From assembly GCA_008933995.1 (NCBI GenBank), contig WARS01000031.1:4565979-4629978 (forward strand): a stretch of 64,000 nt of DNA. Reading direction: 5' to 3'. This DNA comes from Datnioides undecimradiatus (lineage: Eukaryota > Chordata > Actinopteri > Lobotiformes > Datnioididae). Below the pieces are notes generated by a model, which was given only the letters and a program-made list of their open reading frames with translations, did not search any database and was not told the origin of the DNA. Numbering within the stretch: position 1 is the first letter of the stretch; every line of letters begins with the position of its first letter. Made by a program: the position numbers and the translations under genes. Of the stretch, positions 1 through 13,000 are shown in pieces.

Positions 1-1662
1 GCACCCGATGATCTTCTCTGCTGTGCTGATCACTCTCTGGAGCCTTTTCCTATCTGCCTCGGTGCAGTGTGAGTACCACACTGTGATGCAATAAGTTAGG
101 AGGCTCTCGATGGAACAGCGATAGAAGGTCACCAGCAGCTTCTCTCCTATGTTGTTTCTCCTGAGCACCCTCAGGAAATGTAGTCACTGCGGTGCCTTCT
201 TAGTGACCACAGATGTGTTCGCAGTCCAAGAGAGGTCAGCAGAGATCATGGTGCCCAGGAACCGGAAGGTGTGGACCCTCTCCATGCAGTCGCTGTTGAT
301 ATGGAGGGGGGCGGGTCTGCTCTGTTTTTCCTAAAGTCCAGGATGATCTCTTTTGTTTTTGTGGTGTTCAGGAACAGGTTGTTATCTGAACACCACGCTG
401 TTAGTTTCCAGATCTCATATCTGTAGGCAGACTCGTCTTCCCCTGAGATCAGACCCACTAACGTTGTATCATCTGCGAACTTCAGTATGTAGTTGCTGGG
501 GTGGGCTGGGCTACAATCATAGGTGTACAGGCAGTATAGCAGGGGGCTCAGCACACACCCCTGTGGGGAGCCTGTGCTGAGTGTGCGGGTGGAGGAGGAG
601 TGGGGTCCTAGTTTAACTGTCTGAGGCCGGTTTATGAGGACGTCACTGACCCAGGAGCAGGTGGGTGGAGGGAGTCCCAGGTGACACAGTTTGATGATCA
701 GGATCTCTGGGATAATTGGGTTGAATGCTGAGCTGTAATCAATGAAGAGCAACGTGACGTACCTCTCCCGTTGATCCAGGTGGCTCAGCGCGGTGTGAAG
801 GGCTATGGCTATAGCATCTTCCGTGGATCAGTTCGCTCTGTAGGCGAACTGGTGTGGGTCGAGGGTGGGGGGTTTCAGGACCAGTCGCTCCAAGCACTTG
901 GCGATGATGGGCGTGAGTGCTATGCGGCGGTAGTCCTTTAGGCTGTCTGTGGATGATTTTTTTGGCACCGGAATGATTGTGGTGGACTTCAGGCAGGGTG
1001 GATCAGTGGCCTGTGCCAGGGAGAGGTTAAATATGGTAGAGAGGACTTGTGAGAGCTGGTTGGCACAGGCTTTGAGTACCTTCCCAGGTATCCCATCCGG
1101 TCCAGCTGCTTTCCTGGGGTTTACCCCCCTAAGCACTCGTCTAACCTCTCGCTCCTGTACAGTCAGCGGCAGGGTGTTGGGAGCTGGTGGGGGTTGAGGT
1201 GGAGAGGCTGTGGGCTGATTTTTCACCTCAAAGCGGGCAAAGAAGCTGTTCAGCTCCTCTGCCAGTGAGGCACTTGTGTCCATGTTTGTGGTGTGGTGTT
1301 CTCTGAAGTTTGTGATCTGTTGTATGCCCTGCCACACCTGCCGTGGGTTGTTTTCCACTAGGTGGTCCTCAAGTTTCCTTCTGTAGTCCACCTTTGCCTT
1401 TTTGATCTCTCGCCTCAGGTCAGCTCTGGCAGCGCCATATCGGACTCTGTCCCCTGACCTGAAGGCAGCATTGCGGGCCTTTAGGAGCTTGCAGACTTGG
1501 CTGTTCATCCAGGGTTTCTGGTTAGGAAACACCTGGATACGTTTTTCCACTGTGACATTTCCCACGCAGAACTTGATGTAGGAAAGTACAGCCTCCGTAT
1601 GAGCAGCCAGGTCGTGGTGTTTAAAAACATCCCACTCCGTGTGTGAGAAACAGTCCTGAAGC
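1..1662 (-). mobile_element. 5'-truncated, inactivated L2/CR1-like non-LTR retrotransposon (LINE)
   Basis: The minus strand reads as the central part of a LINE ORF2. A linker with KPWMNSQV and an RNKA/RR-rich stretch (about 1565-1250) is followed by the reverse transcriptase start (VNPRKAAGPDGIPGKVLK, about 1135-1080), a PVPKK and DYRRIALTP stretch (about 960-910), FIDYSSAFN (about 750-720), GSPQGCVLSPLLY (about 570-535) and the catalytic FADDTT (about 485-465). The C-terminal part (YRCSIESLLTYCI) continues to base 1 and off the window. The endonuclease domain is missing, so the copy is 5'-truncated near 1662. A TGA interrupts the frame near 826, where relatives usually have Arg, and the frame shifts in a C-rich run near 310-335, so this copy cannot encode an active protein. 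L2/CR1 (Jockey superfamily) is my best clade guess; Rex1-like is possible. Confidence 0.88.
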
Positions 1663-4046
1663 TTATATCCAATTCAAGTTTAATGTTAAATTTATATATA
1701 CTACCACATTTTCTTTGCCTTTCTTACAAAGGATCCTGTCATAGTGAAAAAAAGTACTGCCTCATCTGAGATGTTAAGGAATGCTCAATGTTAAGATTAG
1801 CTCTCTCCATTTATCTTGGCTTAGATATCTGACCCATATTATGCAACTTGTGGAACTCCACCTGCTGCTTCTCTGCTCTGCATCACTTGGCTCCCAAATG
1901 ATATACCTCTGGTTGTAATCTCTGACCCCTGTGACCTTCACCAAACACAAAACATACTTTCAAACATGCAACAATGATTTTAGCACAATACTGCTGATCA
2001 CTAACAGCCATGGGTCCAGTAAATCTTGCCTGTAAATACGCTGAACAAAAATTTGCTATCTTCAACGGTAACATTAACTTAAACAAAATGGACAAATAAG
2101 TGTCACTTTTAAACAAAAATGTCCAAAATTACCACACAAGTATACATATGCAGTATGTATACATAACCAGATGAGGAAATCTGCCTTTGACTGCATCCGT
2201 GGACATTGCTGAGCTGACATAGTACAGCCTGTAGGTAATGCCTTACCTCAATCTGGGTTTTCAGTGAAAAATTAAATTTAATTAAAAAAATCTGGATTTT
2301 ATATGAAATCGATTATGCTGTATTGAAAAGAACAGAAAGTGCTGTATAGTTCTTTCAATGAGTAGACTATTGAGTTTGGGACCTTGAGTTGTTTTGCTGT
2401 TTTCTACTGCCAAAATCATTCTGCTTAGTCATTAAAAGCTTATCTGCAGTAGCCAATATAAATGAACAAAAACAGATATAAAACAGGCACTAATGTCCTG
2501 TGCAGTACAATACTGTTAACTGCTAATGTTGCCCTAGAGATTGACAGTTTTTCCCAGTCCTGATAAGCAAATATTTGTCCATCCATTGCGTTGACCATGT
2601 AAGGATAACAGACCTGTCACAGACCCCTTAGGGTCGCCCTCGATAGTAGGAGGGAACAAACCAAGAGAGGCAGCTATTCATATTCCTGAAGAGGACAGAC
2701 AGCAATGGGAACTAGATAGCAGACTGGACATCATGTAAAAAAGCATCCAAACGAAAGAGGTTTCCCAATTAGTGAATGCAGAAAGGGTTTAAAAACAAAC
2801 TTTTGAGTAAACAATCATTATGAATTTATCTGAAACAGGAAATGCCAATATCTGCTGCACAAGCTCCAAAGGGCAAATGTGTTTTTAAAACATGAAAATT
2901 CCTTGGGGTACAATCAATCATTTTGTGACACTGAAAATCATTTCATTTTCATGAGACAAATATTTCTTACTTTATGCAGAGAAACATGTTTTTAACCATC
3001 AAATCAGGAAGCTGGTAATGGGTAAGGGGTGTTACACTCACTAACTAGAAACACACTGTACAACCTGTGCTGATCACACATTAACTGTTCCACCTTCTCT
3101 CCTGTTATGAACTATGAAATTGTGATATTGCACAGGGCTGTCTCAGAACTGTCTGTCAATTATACTCAAGAGTTTCATAACCAATTTTTACCAGTCATCA
3201 TGTGTTTGTAGCAGCAAACACACAGAGGAACACTGACATGTCTCTACACTCATCCTGCACGAGGGTTGTCTCTGTCAGTACTGTCACCTCAGCACAGCTG
3301 CATATTCTTGACTCACAAAAAGTCTTCCTAATGATTATTTCATCATTGATCAATTATTAACTTTTCTAAACAGGAAGTTATTATATTATGTATAAAGTTA
3401 TTATATTTGTATATGATGATTCAGTGCTGTCATGTTTGGACAGAGAGTGGTATTCTGGGTCAGTCTAAATATAATAAAAAAAAATAACTGAAAAAGCATA
3501 TTAATGTTATGATATATGAATATAATGATTTTAAGAGAACATGTCAGCAGACAACTTATTTTTTTAAATCGAGGTGCTTCTGTTTGTTCCTGTTTCAGTC
3601 TAGATAGTGTGAAACACCCAGGTGATATAACTATGTTCAGTTTGAATCACTTATTGAGTAGACCTGTAGTCAAAGCAGGAAAATTTTGGTCAACTGAGAT
3701 TCTACTCTTCAACCAATGAACTGGTAGAAAAAAATCTCCATGTAACAATGCACCTAGTGCCCTCTACCTGGTTGAATTTTATTATTATAGCTATTTACAG
3801 GGCAATCCTGCACCTGATGATTGGACAGTGGGACGGCCTGTTTTACCTCAAAGTCCATGAGTCCATAAATGTGGACACTGGGATGGGTCTGGTGAGCAAG
3901 CAGAGCTCTGGCTTTTTGGTATTGATTTAGACAAGGTTTTTCTCTTTCTGGAAGTAACACCAGCAGTCTTCTGACAAACAAGACTTGGTCAGACAAGAAG
4001 GCCAGAAGGTGTCAGCCCTTAGTTAAATGAGGCTGTTATCACTTAC
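1663..4046. other. Noncoding: partial second intron of sbf2
   Basis: AT-rich sequence between the LINE and sbf2 exon 2. I searched both strands for the next sbf2 exon, which should continue the DENN domain after residue 47, and did not find it, so exon 3 is probably beyond the left edge. No RNA gene or convincing ORF is seen. Confidence 0.6.
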
Positions 4047-7000
4047 CATCTCCACCCCCTGAGGAAAGGCTGTTCCCTCCCAGTCCTTCTTGGGGAATCG
4101 CTGAATGATCTTGCCACATCCCTCCCCTGAACCTGCAGACAAAAACACATAAGGATCTGTCAGTCAGTGCAGAGGACTACATTACTGCATGTAGAGCTCC
4201 GCATTCTTTTTGATGGGAAAAAATATCTAAAGTGAGCAAATTATTGTTGTGGCAGGCGCTTTCACGTGGTTGAAATTATTGTCACAATTTTTATATTGAG
4301 TTGTAGCATCAATAATTCTATGTCAAAAGAGAGCTATGTCAAACCAAAGCTCCACATCACTGACCATTACCAGCTATGGCCCAGACACCTGACAGTGGTC
4401 CTAGCAGTGATAAGCCCACAGTGTTAAAGAGGGAAGTTGAGAGCAGAGAGCTTTACTGTACTGCACAGACCTTAGACCTCTGACACAAAGAAGCTCACAG
4501 GGGCAAGATGGAATATCTGTTTTTTAGCATAGAGATGGTCTGTGAAGACCAACAAACCAAACCCAGAGGAACAGGGGGAAATGTCTTTGTTCTTCAAAAT
4601 TCAGTCAAACCCAGCTGTCACCTCAACTAAAACTACTGCACTATCAACTACTGCAACTTGGTGTGACTATGATTACTGTAATGTCTGTATGCCAAATGAA
4701 AACTCAAACCTGTTCTGTTTAATTATCAAGGAAAAATCCAAACATGTTAAATTATTTTTCAGTAACTTTGTTGTAATAGTATCCATTAATAATACCTAAC
4801 AGCACCCAGAACATATGCATTTACACATATTTTTCTACACCTATCATCGATTTTGAGGTAAACACATTGAAATTTATTGTCATTACTATATTTTAAATAA
4901 AACTAAGCTGCCAAAACACATTAAAGATATCGAAACAGAGTTTGTCAACAGCTTTCTTAGTGTTTTATAACTGTCTTTATACAAAGTGCTGGTCATAGAT
5001 ATACTGTATGACATCACACAAAGACATACACTTACAGGATGTAGTTAGTGCTGAGAGAGACAGCTGGATACTGATCTATAGCAGGTGTGGTTAACTTTAC
5101 ATCAAGCATCAAAAGCTTTACCAGTGAAATAACTCCCTCTTAGATTTCCCCAAAGGGCCCCATATGGCTGGGACTTGCAAAACTCTGAAACGTAAATTGG
5201 ATGTAATAATTCATGTCAACACTAGTGCAAACATACCGCAATATGTATTTAGGAGTTGATGTATGACTGCATCATTCTTATTTAGCAATCTGGAAAACTA
5301 ATAAATGGAAATTTTATCTAATTTAAGAAAAATTTCCCTCATTAAACATGCCAAAAACAGCATTTTAAGGTCTGTTTCACAATATGCACTTTGTCACACC
5401 GCGTTGTCTGACCCCATGACTTCATCTCAGCGTTATTTTAAACTCTTAGTCACTCTTTGACAGTTAGGAACACACTTTCTATTTTTCAGCCAAGGGAAAA
5501 TGGTCTCCTATCAAGAGAGTAAGAGACAGAAATTGAATACATGTGGCCCATTTCTTGGAATTCATTTAACTGATACAAATGAATAGACATATACAGGGAT
5601 TTTGTTTATGCAATCAATAAAAGCCAAAATTCCCATTTCAAAGCATTCCGGCTGAATGCTAGCTTTGTTGAGGAGTCACACATGCTGCAGATATTGTCAG
5701 CTTTTCTCTCTCAATCATCTGTTTATATCAAAAACACACACTAGAAATATCTGGAATTTACATGGATTTTACCGTCTAAAAAAAGCCAAGCAGCCTATGA
5801 GCTATTCAGAATATTGCATTCACTCACATTCAAAAAGTAAAAAAAAGAAGCTTTGACGTAAGTACTGGTTAGCACCAAGACCATGACAAATGACTATGTT
5901 GGTCAGTGAAATCAAAACCAACATACCGGTATACAGCATGGGCCTTTTAAACATAATTTATAACCTACAACTTTGGTTCAAAGAATAAATAAAAAGAAGC
6001 AATACAGGGATACCGGTGGACTTCTATTCTTTTATGCTATATCAGGGGGTTGTGAGGACACAGAGAACCTTGCAGTGTAGCATGAATACCAATGGGTGCT
6101 GGTAATCAGAGCAAACAAACCAAGAGCAGCAACTGTCAAGCTGTCCCTGTTTCCCCTGGAGGGTCAGCAGTCCTTTGACAGTCAATAGAATCACATTATA
6201 GTCCTTTGAGAAAGTTTGTGTGTGAGTACCTGTGCTGGTGGTAGGCTATTGGCTCTCAGACACTACAAGAGGCTATTCAGGGGTGTGTATGTGTGAGCAG
6301 GTGTCTCTTTTTCAGTCATATATTGTGGTTCAGTTAACAAACCGGGGGTCAAAAACTAAAAACTAGGGGTGTTGGATCCATTTTGCTATCCCATGCATTT
6401 TTGCAGTCCAGCACAGTCAAACACCATGACTCAGCACACCATTTAGCAGACTGCTTATGAAGCCCCAGGGTCACAGTTTGGCCAGAGGTCAGATACCATG
6501 AGTAAGGGAGGCAAATTGCTTTGACAAACAGGATAATGAACTGCTACACATCATCCAAAATGACATGAGGTCCTCAGTGACCAGCTTTAGCTCCCCTTCA
6601 CCAAGAGCCTCAAGCCTGCTGTCAACAACTTTTTGGAAACCTTGACCTAATGAATCATGGTGAGGCTCGTGGTCATTGGTTAGGGAGTGCTTGTTTGTCT
6701 GAACAGAGGGGAGCTGGATGATGGTGATACTTCTGTCATTGTTCACCTGTACAGGCAAACAAAGCATGTCCAGACACTGCAAGGAAACTAGTGCAAGCAG
6801 AACACCAGCCTGTCTGACCATTACGTGTCTTCAGGTCTTTACAGCTCTCCTAATTGAAATCACATGTTTTGTGTGCTCCAAGTTCAAATTTTCAACCACA
6901 GATGAAAATAAATGACAGAATTCCTCACATTCCACAGGGCTGCACTCTTGTATTAAAACAAGCCAGGCTTTCAAATACTACCCCCCTGACAACTATAAAG

Positions 7001-10000
7001 AACCCCATCGGTGAGGATAATAGAACCCAGGCCTGAAAAGGAACATGCTAATTTGAACATCCGCTGGCAAAATGGGAGGGGGGTGAGGTCCAAAATCAAG
7101 TTTATTTATTTATTTTTTTGGCAGAAGCTATTTAAACAACAAGAACAAAACCTGTCCAAGCCCATGACACGCGCGCGCATGTTTAAGAGCGTGGCTCAGT
7201 TCCAGCTCAATTCAGCACAACATGTGTGTGGTACAGCTGGACAATATGACCTACAAGCAAGACTGTAATGTTTATCAGCATCCTGGTGAAATACAAACAC
7301 ATGCACTCAAAGATATATGTTTAGGAACACTATGAGCAGACGAACTACACATTGATCAGTATAATTGGAGAATTGCACATTAGGCCTATGCAACTTTTGC
7401 GTGCACAGACGTAATCTTAATTTGAGTGTACAATGAAAATATTGTGGGGGATTCATCAATGTTTTGTTTTTACCAAAATAAGAAAACAAAATTTACGAGG
7501 ACTGCTCATAAACTGATAGCATGTAGCCTGCAAATTCTTACTGAGGTCTGTGGTAAGTTCTAGGCCAGCTTATAAAACAACAACTTATAAAACACATCAT
7601 TTAGAAATATTAGTCAGATGTAAACTAGTCCAACTCCATTAATAATTTTAACACTTTTTAGTGATTTGCTTAATATCAGATAATAAAACACACTAAAAAT
7701 CTTTATTAGTCTGATGTAGTAGTCAATAAATCTGTATTACAATCTGTTTATGTTTAAGATTCAGAACAAAAATACTTTATAAATAGGCACCAAAGCAAAC
7801 CGTTTAGGTTTAGGTCCTTTAGGTCCTTTTCTCTTTTTTCTTAAATCAGAGTTAGTTTAGTCCAGCTGAGACCGTGCTGTCATTGTCAACACTTGGCCCC
7901 TTGCATGCACTTCTACAAAGTACATGCTGCAGAACATCTAAGTGTCTGACAGTGTGACAAGCTAGTGGCGGTATAATCAACTGTATTTAAAGATAGAGGA
8001 CAAAACAGATTTCCATGGGTGAAGCTAACAATCGTTAGCTAACAATCGTTAGCTTCACTCATCCTCTGATGCAGTGTAGGTCATAAACCCCGCTCCCTCC
8101 ATAGTTAGTTAGTGGAGGGGACTTGGACCCCCAAAAATAAGTCAATCAAGCACATGTCAAATACAGCTTTCTGTTGGTTTAGTCAGTTCTTCTTTTCATA
8201 GTGATGTATGTTCAAATATACATTTTGGATTTTTTTCACTTGGTGTTTTTTTTTGACAAGATGAAAAGGGGCTGTGATGTCATGACTGACAGCTTGTGCG
8301 TGCACACAAGTTGACAGAGTTTAGGTGTGACCTTGAGACTGTTGGTCCATACCCCAAAGGCCACCGGGCAGACTCTAATGTCACCAGCAGAAGTGAGGAA
8401 GCATTCTCCATCCTCTTTTCAGTGTATCGGTGGTACAGTGGAGCTCGAAGAAGAAACAGGCAAGCTGCCCTACTCATTTCAAGTATTCATAATTAATTTA
8501 GGTTAAATTAAAGGTGACATCAAAAACCAAAAGATATCACTGTTGTTTTTTAAGATGGTACCAGCAGACATACACTGCTACAAAAGCCATTTAATTTATT
8601 AACATAATTATAGTTTTTTAAAGAATTTGCTGAGACAATTGGACTTTAACAACCCCTCCCTCTGCAACATAACTGGGACTTGAGCCATTACTGCAAGTCA
8701 GCACACACAAGCATGCACACACGCACAAATATCTGACTTCGGCACTTCGGCAAAGATTGAATGTCCCTAATAATTTATTACAGACTTGCGTGATTTAGCA
8801 TAGTCTGAACAACAAGTGAAAAACCACAGAGGAAAAGATGTTAGTCTTTCTTGATTAGAGCAGATGTTTCTCCTCTTGGAAAAAAAGGCTCCATTCATCT
8901 TCCTGATTTATCTTACTGCTGTTACTGTTGATTAAATCTGCAAAATGCTTATTTTACCATGTATGGACAGACCTCCAGTGGATTTACGTAACATTCACGT
9001 CAGCATCTAACCTGATTTTGGCTCACCAATGCACACAGGTGGAGTCTTCTGAAACAAGTTCATAGGTATCACTAATATTAAGATCTGAGTAAAGTAAGTG
9101 CACCCAAAAACAAAGTTCACATCGGGCTGTCTCCACTTCCACTGACAATGAATTACTTCTTTTAGGTTTTGTTAGACGTCAACATCTAAATGAGTTGAAT
9201 AGTATGAGAATGTGTGGCTACATCCCAGTCCAAATACTAACTGTGTACAGAGCAGGTCCATTCCTTACATCCCTTCTGTCACTCACTCTGCTTTCTAGCC
9301 TTAGGACAGGGCTGTTTTAAATTTACACATTAAAACTGAGCTGTACAGTGTAATAAATATAAATATATGTATATATTATATGTGAATAATACATTTTATA
9401 TCAGGGTCTTTGAAATCCTTGTTGAAGTATAGGAAAACCCACTTTGGTCTCAGGAGTGACCGTCACCAGGAAACAAACTGTTCTGCCTGCTGTGTGTGTG
9501 TAATATGCAAAGGAATAGACTGTGGTGGTGTTTGCATGGCAAAAGGGTATCAGAGATTAGCAAACTGATGATGTCATAAATATCAAATTCGGGAAGCTTT
9601 CCAGGCGCCAACGACAGCTGCAGGGCAGGAAAAATATGTAAAATGATAGACAATGACATAAGGTCATGCCCAGGTCAAAATGCTGGGAGAAAAGAAAAAA
9701 AATATATCAGGAGGAGCTCCAAAAATGGTAAATACCACATCCCCTTTGCTGACATGCATAAATATGCAGATTTGTTTTCCTGAGAGAACAGTGAATAAGA
9801 CAAATTTTGACATTCCAGAGACCTGCGGTTCTCGGGTGGGTTTCCATCAACTTCTAAAAGCTTAAATTGTCATGATCAACTGTAACATGTTTAAATAAAC
9901 AAATCAATCATCTTTTCGTCACTTGCTCTTTCGCTCAGCTCAAGAAAAATAATGGCAGTGCTGCTCACTAGTACCAATGCCGCAGTCATCACTCAGTCGG

Positions 10001-13000
10001 TCAGTGGTTCGAAAATGTCTGCCTGCTTCTTTTGAGCTCTCGTTGACACTGTGCATATGGTGGCTCATAGTTCATCCAAAAAACAGCCCCCCCCCCCTTT
10101 TCCAGCTTTCAGCAAACAATTAGATGTAATTCATTTTACGGTCCCCGGTTACATCTGTTGATATATTTGATATATTAATCTTTTTCAGACTGGTCTGAGT
10201 TCAGAACAATGCCTGCGCTCAATACATCCATAGTGAGTTCTTTTTTTGTTCAGCACTGTGTTAGTTTTAAAGGCACAGTTATTACAGTCACACAGTTATT
10301 CAGTGTCATCAGATTAAGGAAATAGTTATCCTGCTTCAGAGATGTTTTTCCCCGACCATATTCCACCAACCAATTTCATCCATCAGATATTATTTACTGT
10401 GCAAATATTGTGACTAAAATTTTCCTGACATGAACTTTAGCAAAATTTGCATAACCGCAGAAATCACACAGCTCTGATTGTACAACTCCTTATCAACAGA
10501 CTGGGAGTAGTGTAACAGTAGCCAGTGGAGTTTCCCTACAAATCAGTTTCAAACTCTACAACAGAGAGGAAGGAACTCCTCCATTGTGGTCAGGATGCCA
10601 CTCACCACAAGGTCTGAATCCAAACGAGAAGCTGCCAAATGTGGAGTTAAAAAGAAAAAACAATCAATGCAGGCAGAAAATCCAAAACATAAAATAGAAT
10701 GAAACAGTTCCACTTCTGCCATCTCACTTCCAGTAACAACATTAATGTGACACCTTTGTTAACCACAGGCTGCCTGCTGGTGCTTAAATAACAAACATTT
10801 GCCATCAAAGATTGTCTCATATCAGATAAATCCCTATAGTCATCTCAGGGTCAAAGTACAAATGTGAAAAAGTGAAACTAAAGTGGAAGTGATTTCACCC
10901 AAATAAACCAAGCCAACCTGTTACTCATTACTGAAACTGTTTCACCAGAAAGTTCACCACCACAATTCCATCTTAGCTCTACTGTGGTTTCAGAGTGCAC
11001 ACTGATATTAGAAGCTGAAATGCAATAAATGTAAGATTATATACAGAAAAGATGATAAAAGCACATACATTACTTTGTGAATTACAGACCGATAGCACAG
11101 CAATTAATCTGATTCTATAAGCATGGAGAATAACCACCATTTCAACATATGTTTATGCTACCACTGATAAAACAAAACAGACTACGAGAATCGACTTGAA
11201 TAACTAATGATTTAGAAAACCAACCACAACACATGGCAACACTTCAAGATCTGGCATCTACAACATGAAATCAACATCTCCAGCTGTTGGAAGAGTCACT
11301 CTCTAAATCATTGTATCCAAACAACGTTTACTTTATGGCATTATTTTGTCAAATTTAGTACTTACTAAGTTAACATGTGGCTTTGAGCCATCACTTCAGC
11401 ATAAACAAACAACTGTCAAATGTAATCTGGGACTGATCATGAGGAGTTAATGCTTTGTTGAACCTTGTTTATGTGACATATTTGTAGACAAAGGCTCAGC
11501 GAGCTTATAAATATAAAAGAACAGCTTCTTGATACAGGTTCCTGGCAACTTTATAAACAACATTCTGATTAGAAATCATCATTTCAGTCAAACTGCAGAT
11601 ATTCTTATATTCTGGAATTTCTGGTAAAAAAAGAGCCCCAGATTTCAATACATGGTGCAATCAGACAAGGCTGCAATAAAAAGCACAATATTTCAGGCGG
11701 TCATTAACAGACAGCTAAACTATATGTTTAGCATGCACTACTAAACTACATGAAAGCACGCATTCCCTGAAATGAGGCGACCATTGTTAAAGCACAGAAG
11801 CCAGCCCAAAGCCAACAGATGTGCAACCGTTAGTCAAACAGTACTTAAAGCTAATCAAAATGATCCGGTCAATGAAACTATGAACCCCAACCGCTGCAGA
11901 CCAGCATAGGCTTGAAAACCACTTTACTGCCTACAATGAAAGGCAAGAAGTGGTCTAATCACAGAGTTCAGAGTACAAGTTTAGGGAAACAAGCGTCAAG
12001 ATAGACCACAGAAACACCAACAGACAGTATTGCCATAGTGTTTCCAACAAGATGAAATGAGTAAGCAAAAATAGCTGACAAAAACATGAACCTCTCAGAA
12101 GTTCAAATGCTGGTTTTGTTGTTGAAGAAATAGGTGTTTTTTGCCACGGCACTTTCCTTGTGGGTGTGCCAAGAGAGCCAGCACAAAAACAAACACTCTT
12201 TGAGAAGTTAAAACAGAAAGCCAATTCATCCAAGTTTCCGAGTATAACACCCAGTATAGAGTCATTCTACTGAAACATGCTTGAAAGCATGTATGAATCT
12301 GAGTCATGCAACATTACAGTGCAAACTGATTAAGAAACCACTCCAATCTAAAGCTTTCATACCTCTTTCATCTGTACACATGCACAGCTTGCAAATCATG
12401 GCAGCATCACAAACTCAAAGGATATCTGCAGATGGAAGTATTTTTGCTCTTGAACATTTGGAAGTTGTTTTTTTTTTTTTTTTTTTTTTTTTACAGTATT
12501 ATTATCGTTACATAAGCCATTCTCCGAGTCCAGACCAGAAAATCCATAAAGTCACACTGACTTAGAGATTGGGCACTGTGTCTGTGAAACACATTCCAAA
12601 AGCAGTTTGAATTCAATAAAGAGTGATGATATCCCTCCAATAAACTATTTGAGAAAAGCAGCTGGGCAAATTCCTCTTCTTCACTTGGCAAATTACAGTC
12701 TATGATGAGCAGAATGCCAGACCATATATAAACCCTTGCCAATAAAGAGAAACCATGTCCTACTGCAAAAGGAAAATGCAGAATATAGAGCAGGTTCAAT
12801 GCAGACTGCATCCATCTAAACCAGTGTTTTCACATTCCAACATTATTCATGAAAATAATTCCATGACATTGGCCCCCAGAGAAGCAGACTCTGGTCTGAT
12901 TCTTTGACGGGGGAATCTGCTTCTCAGGCCATGTTCCCTTTTATCATACTCACCACTCCATATTCATTTACACATAATTGAAACACTAAAATTGACAGCC

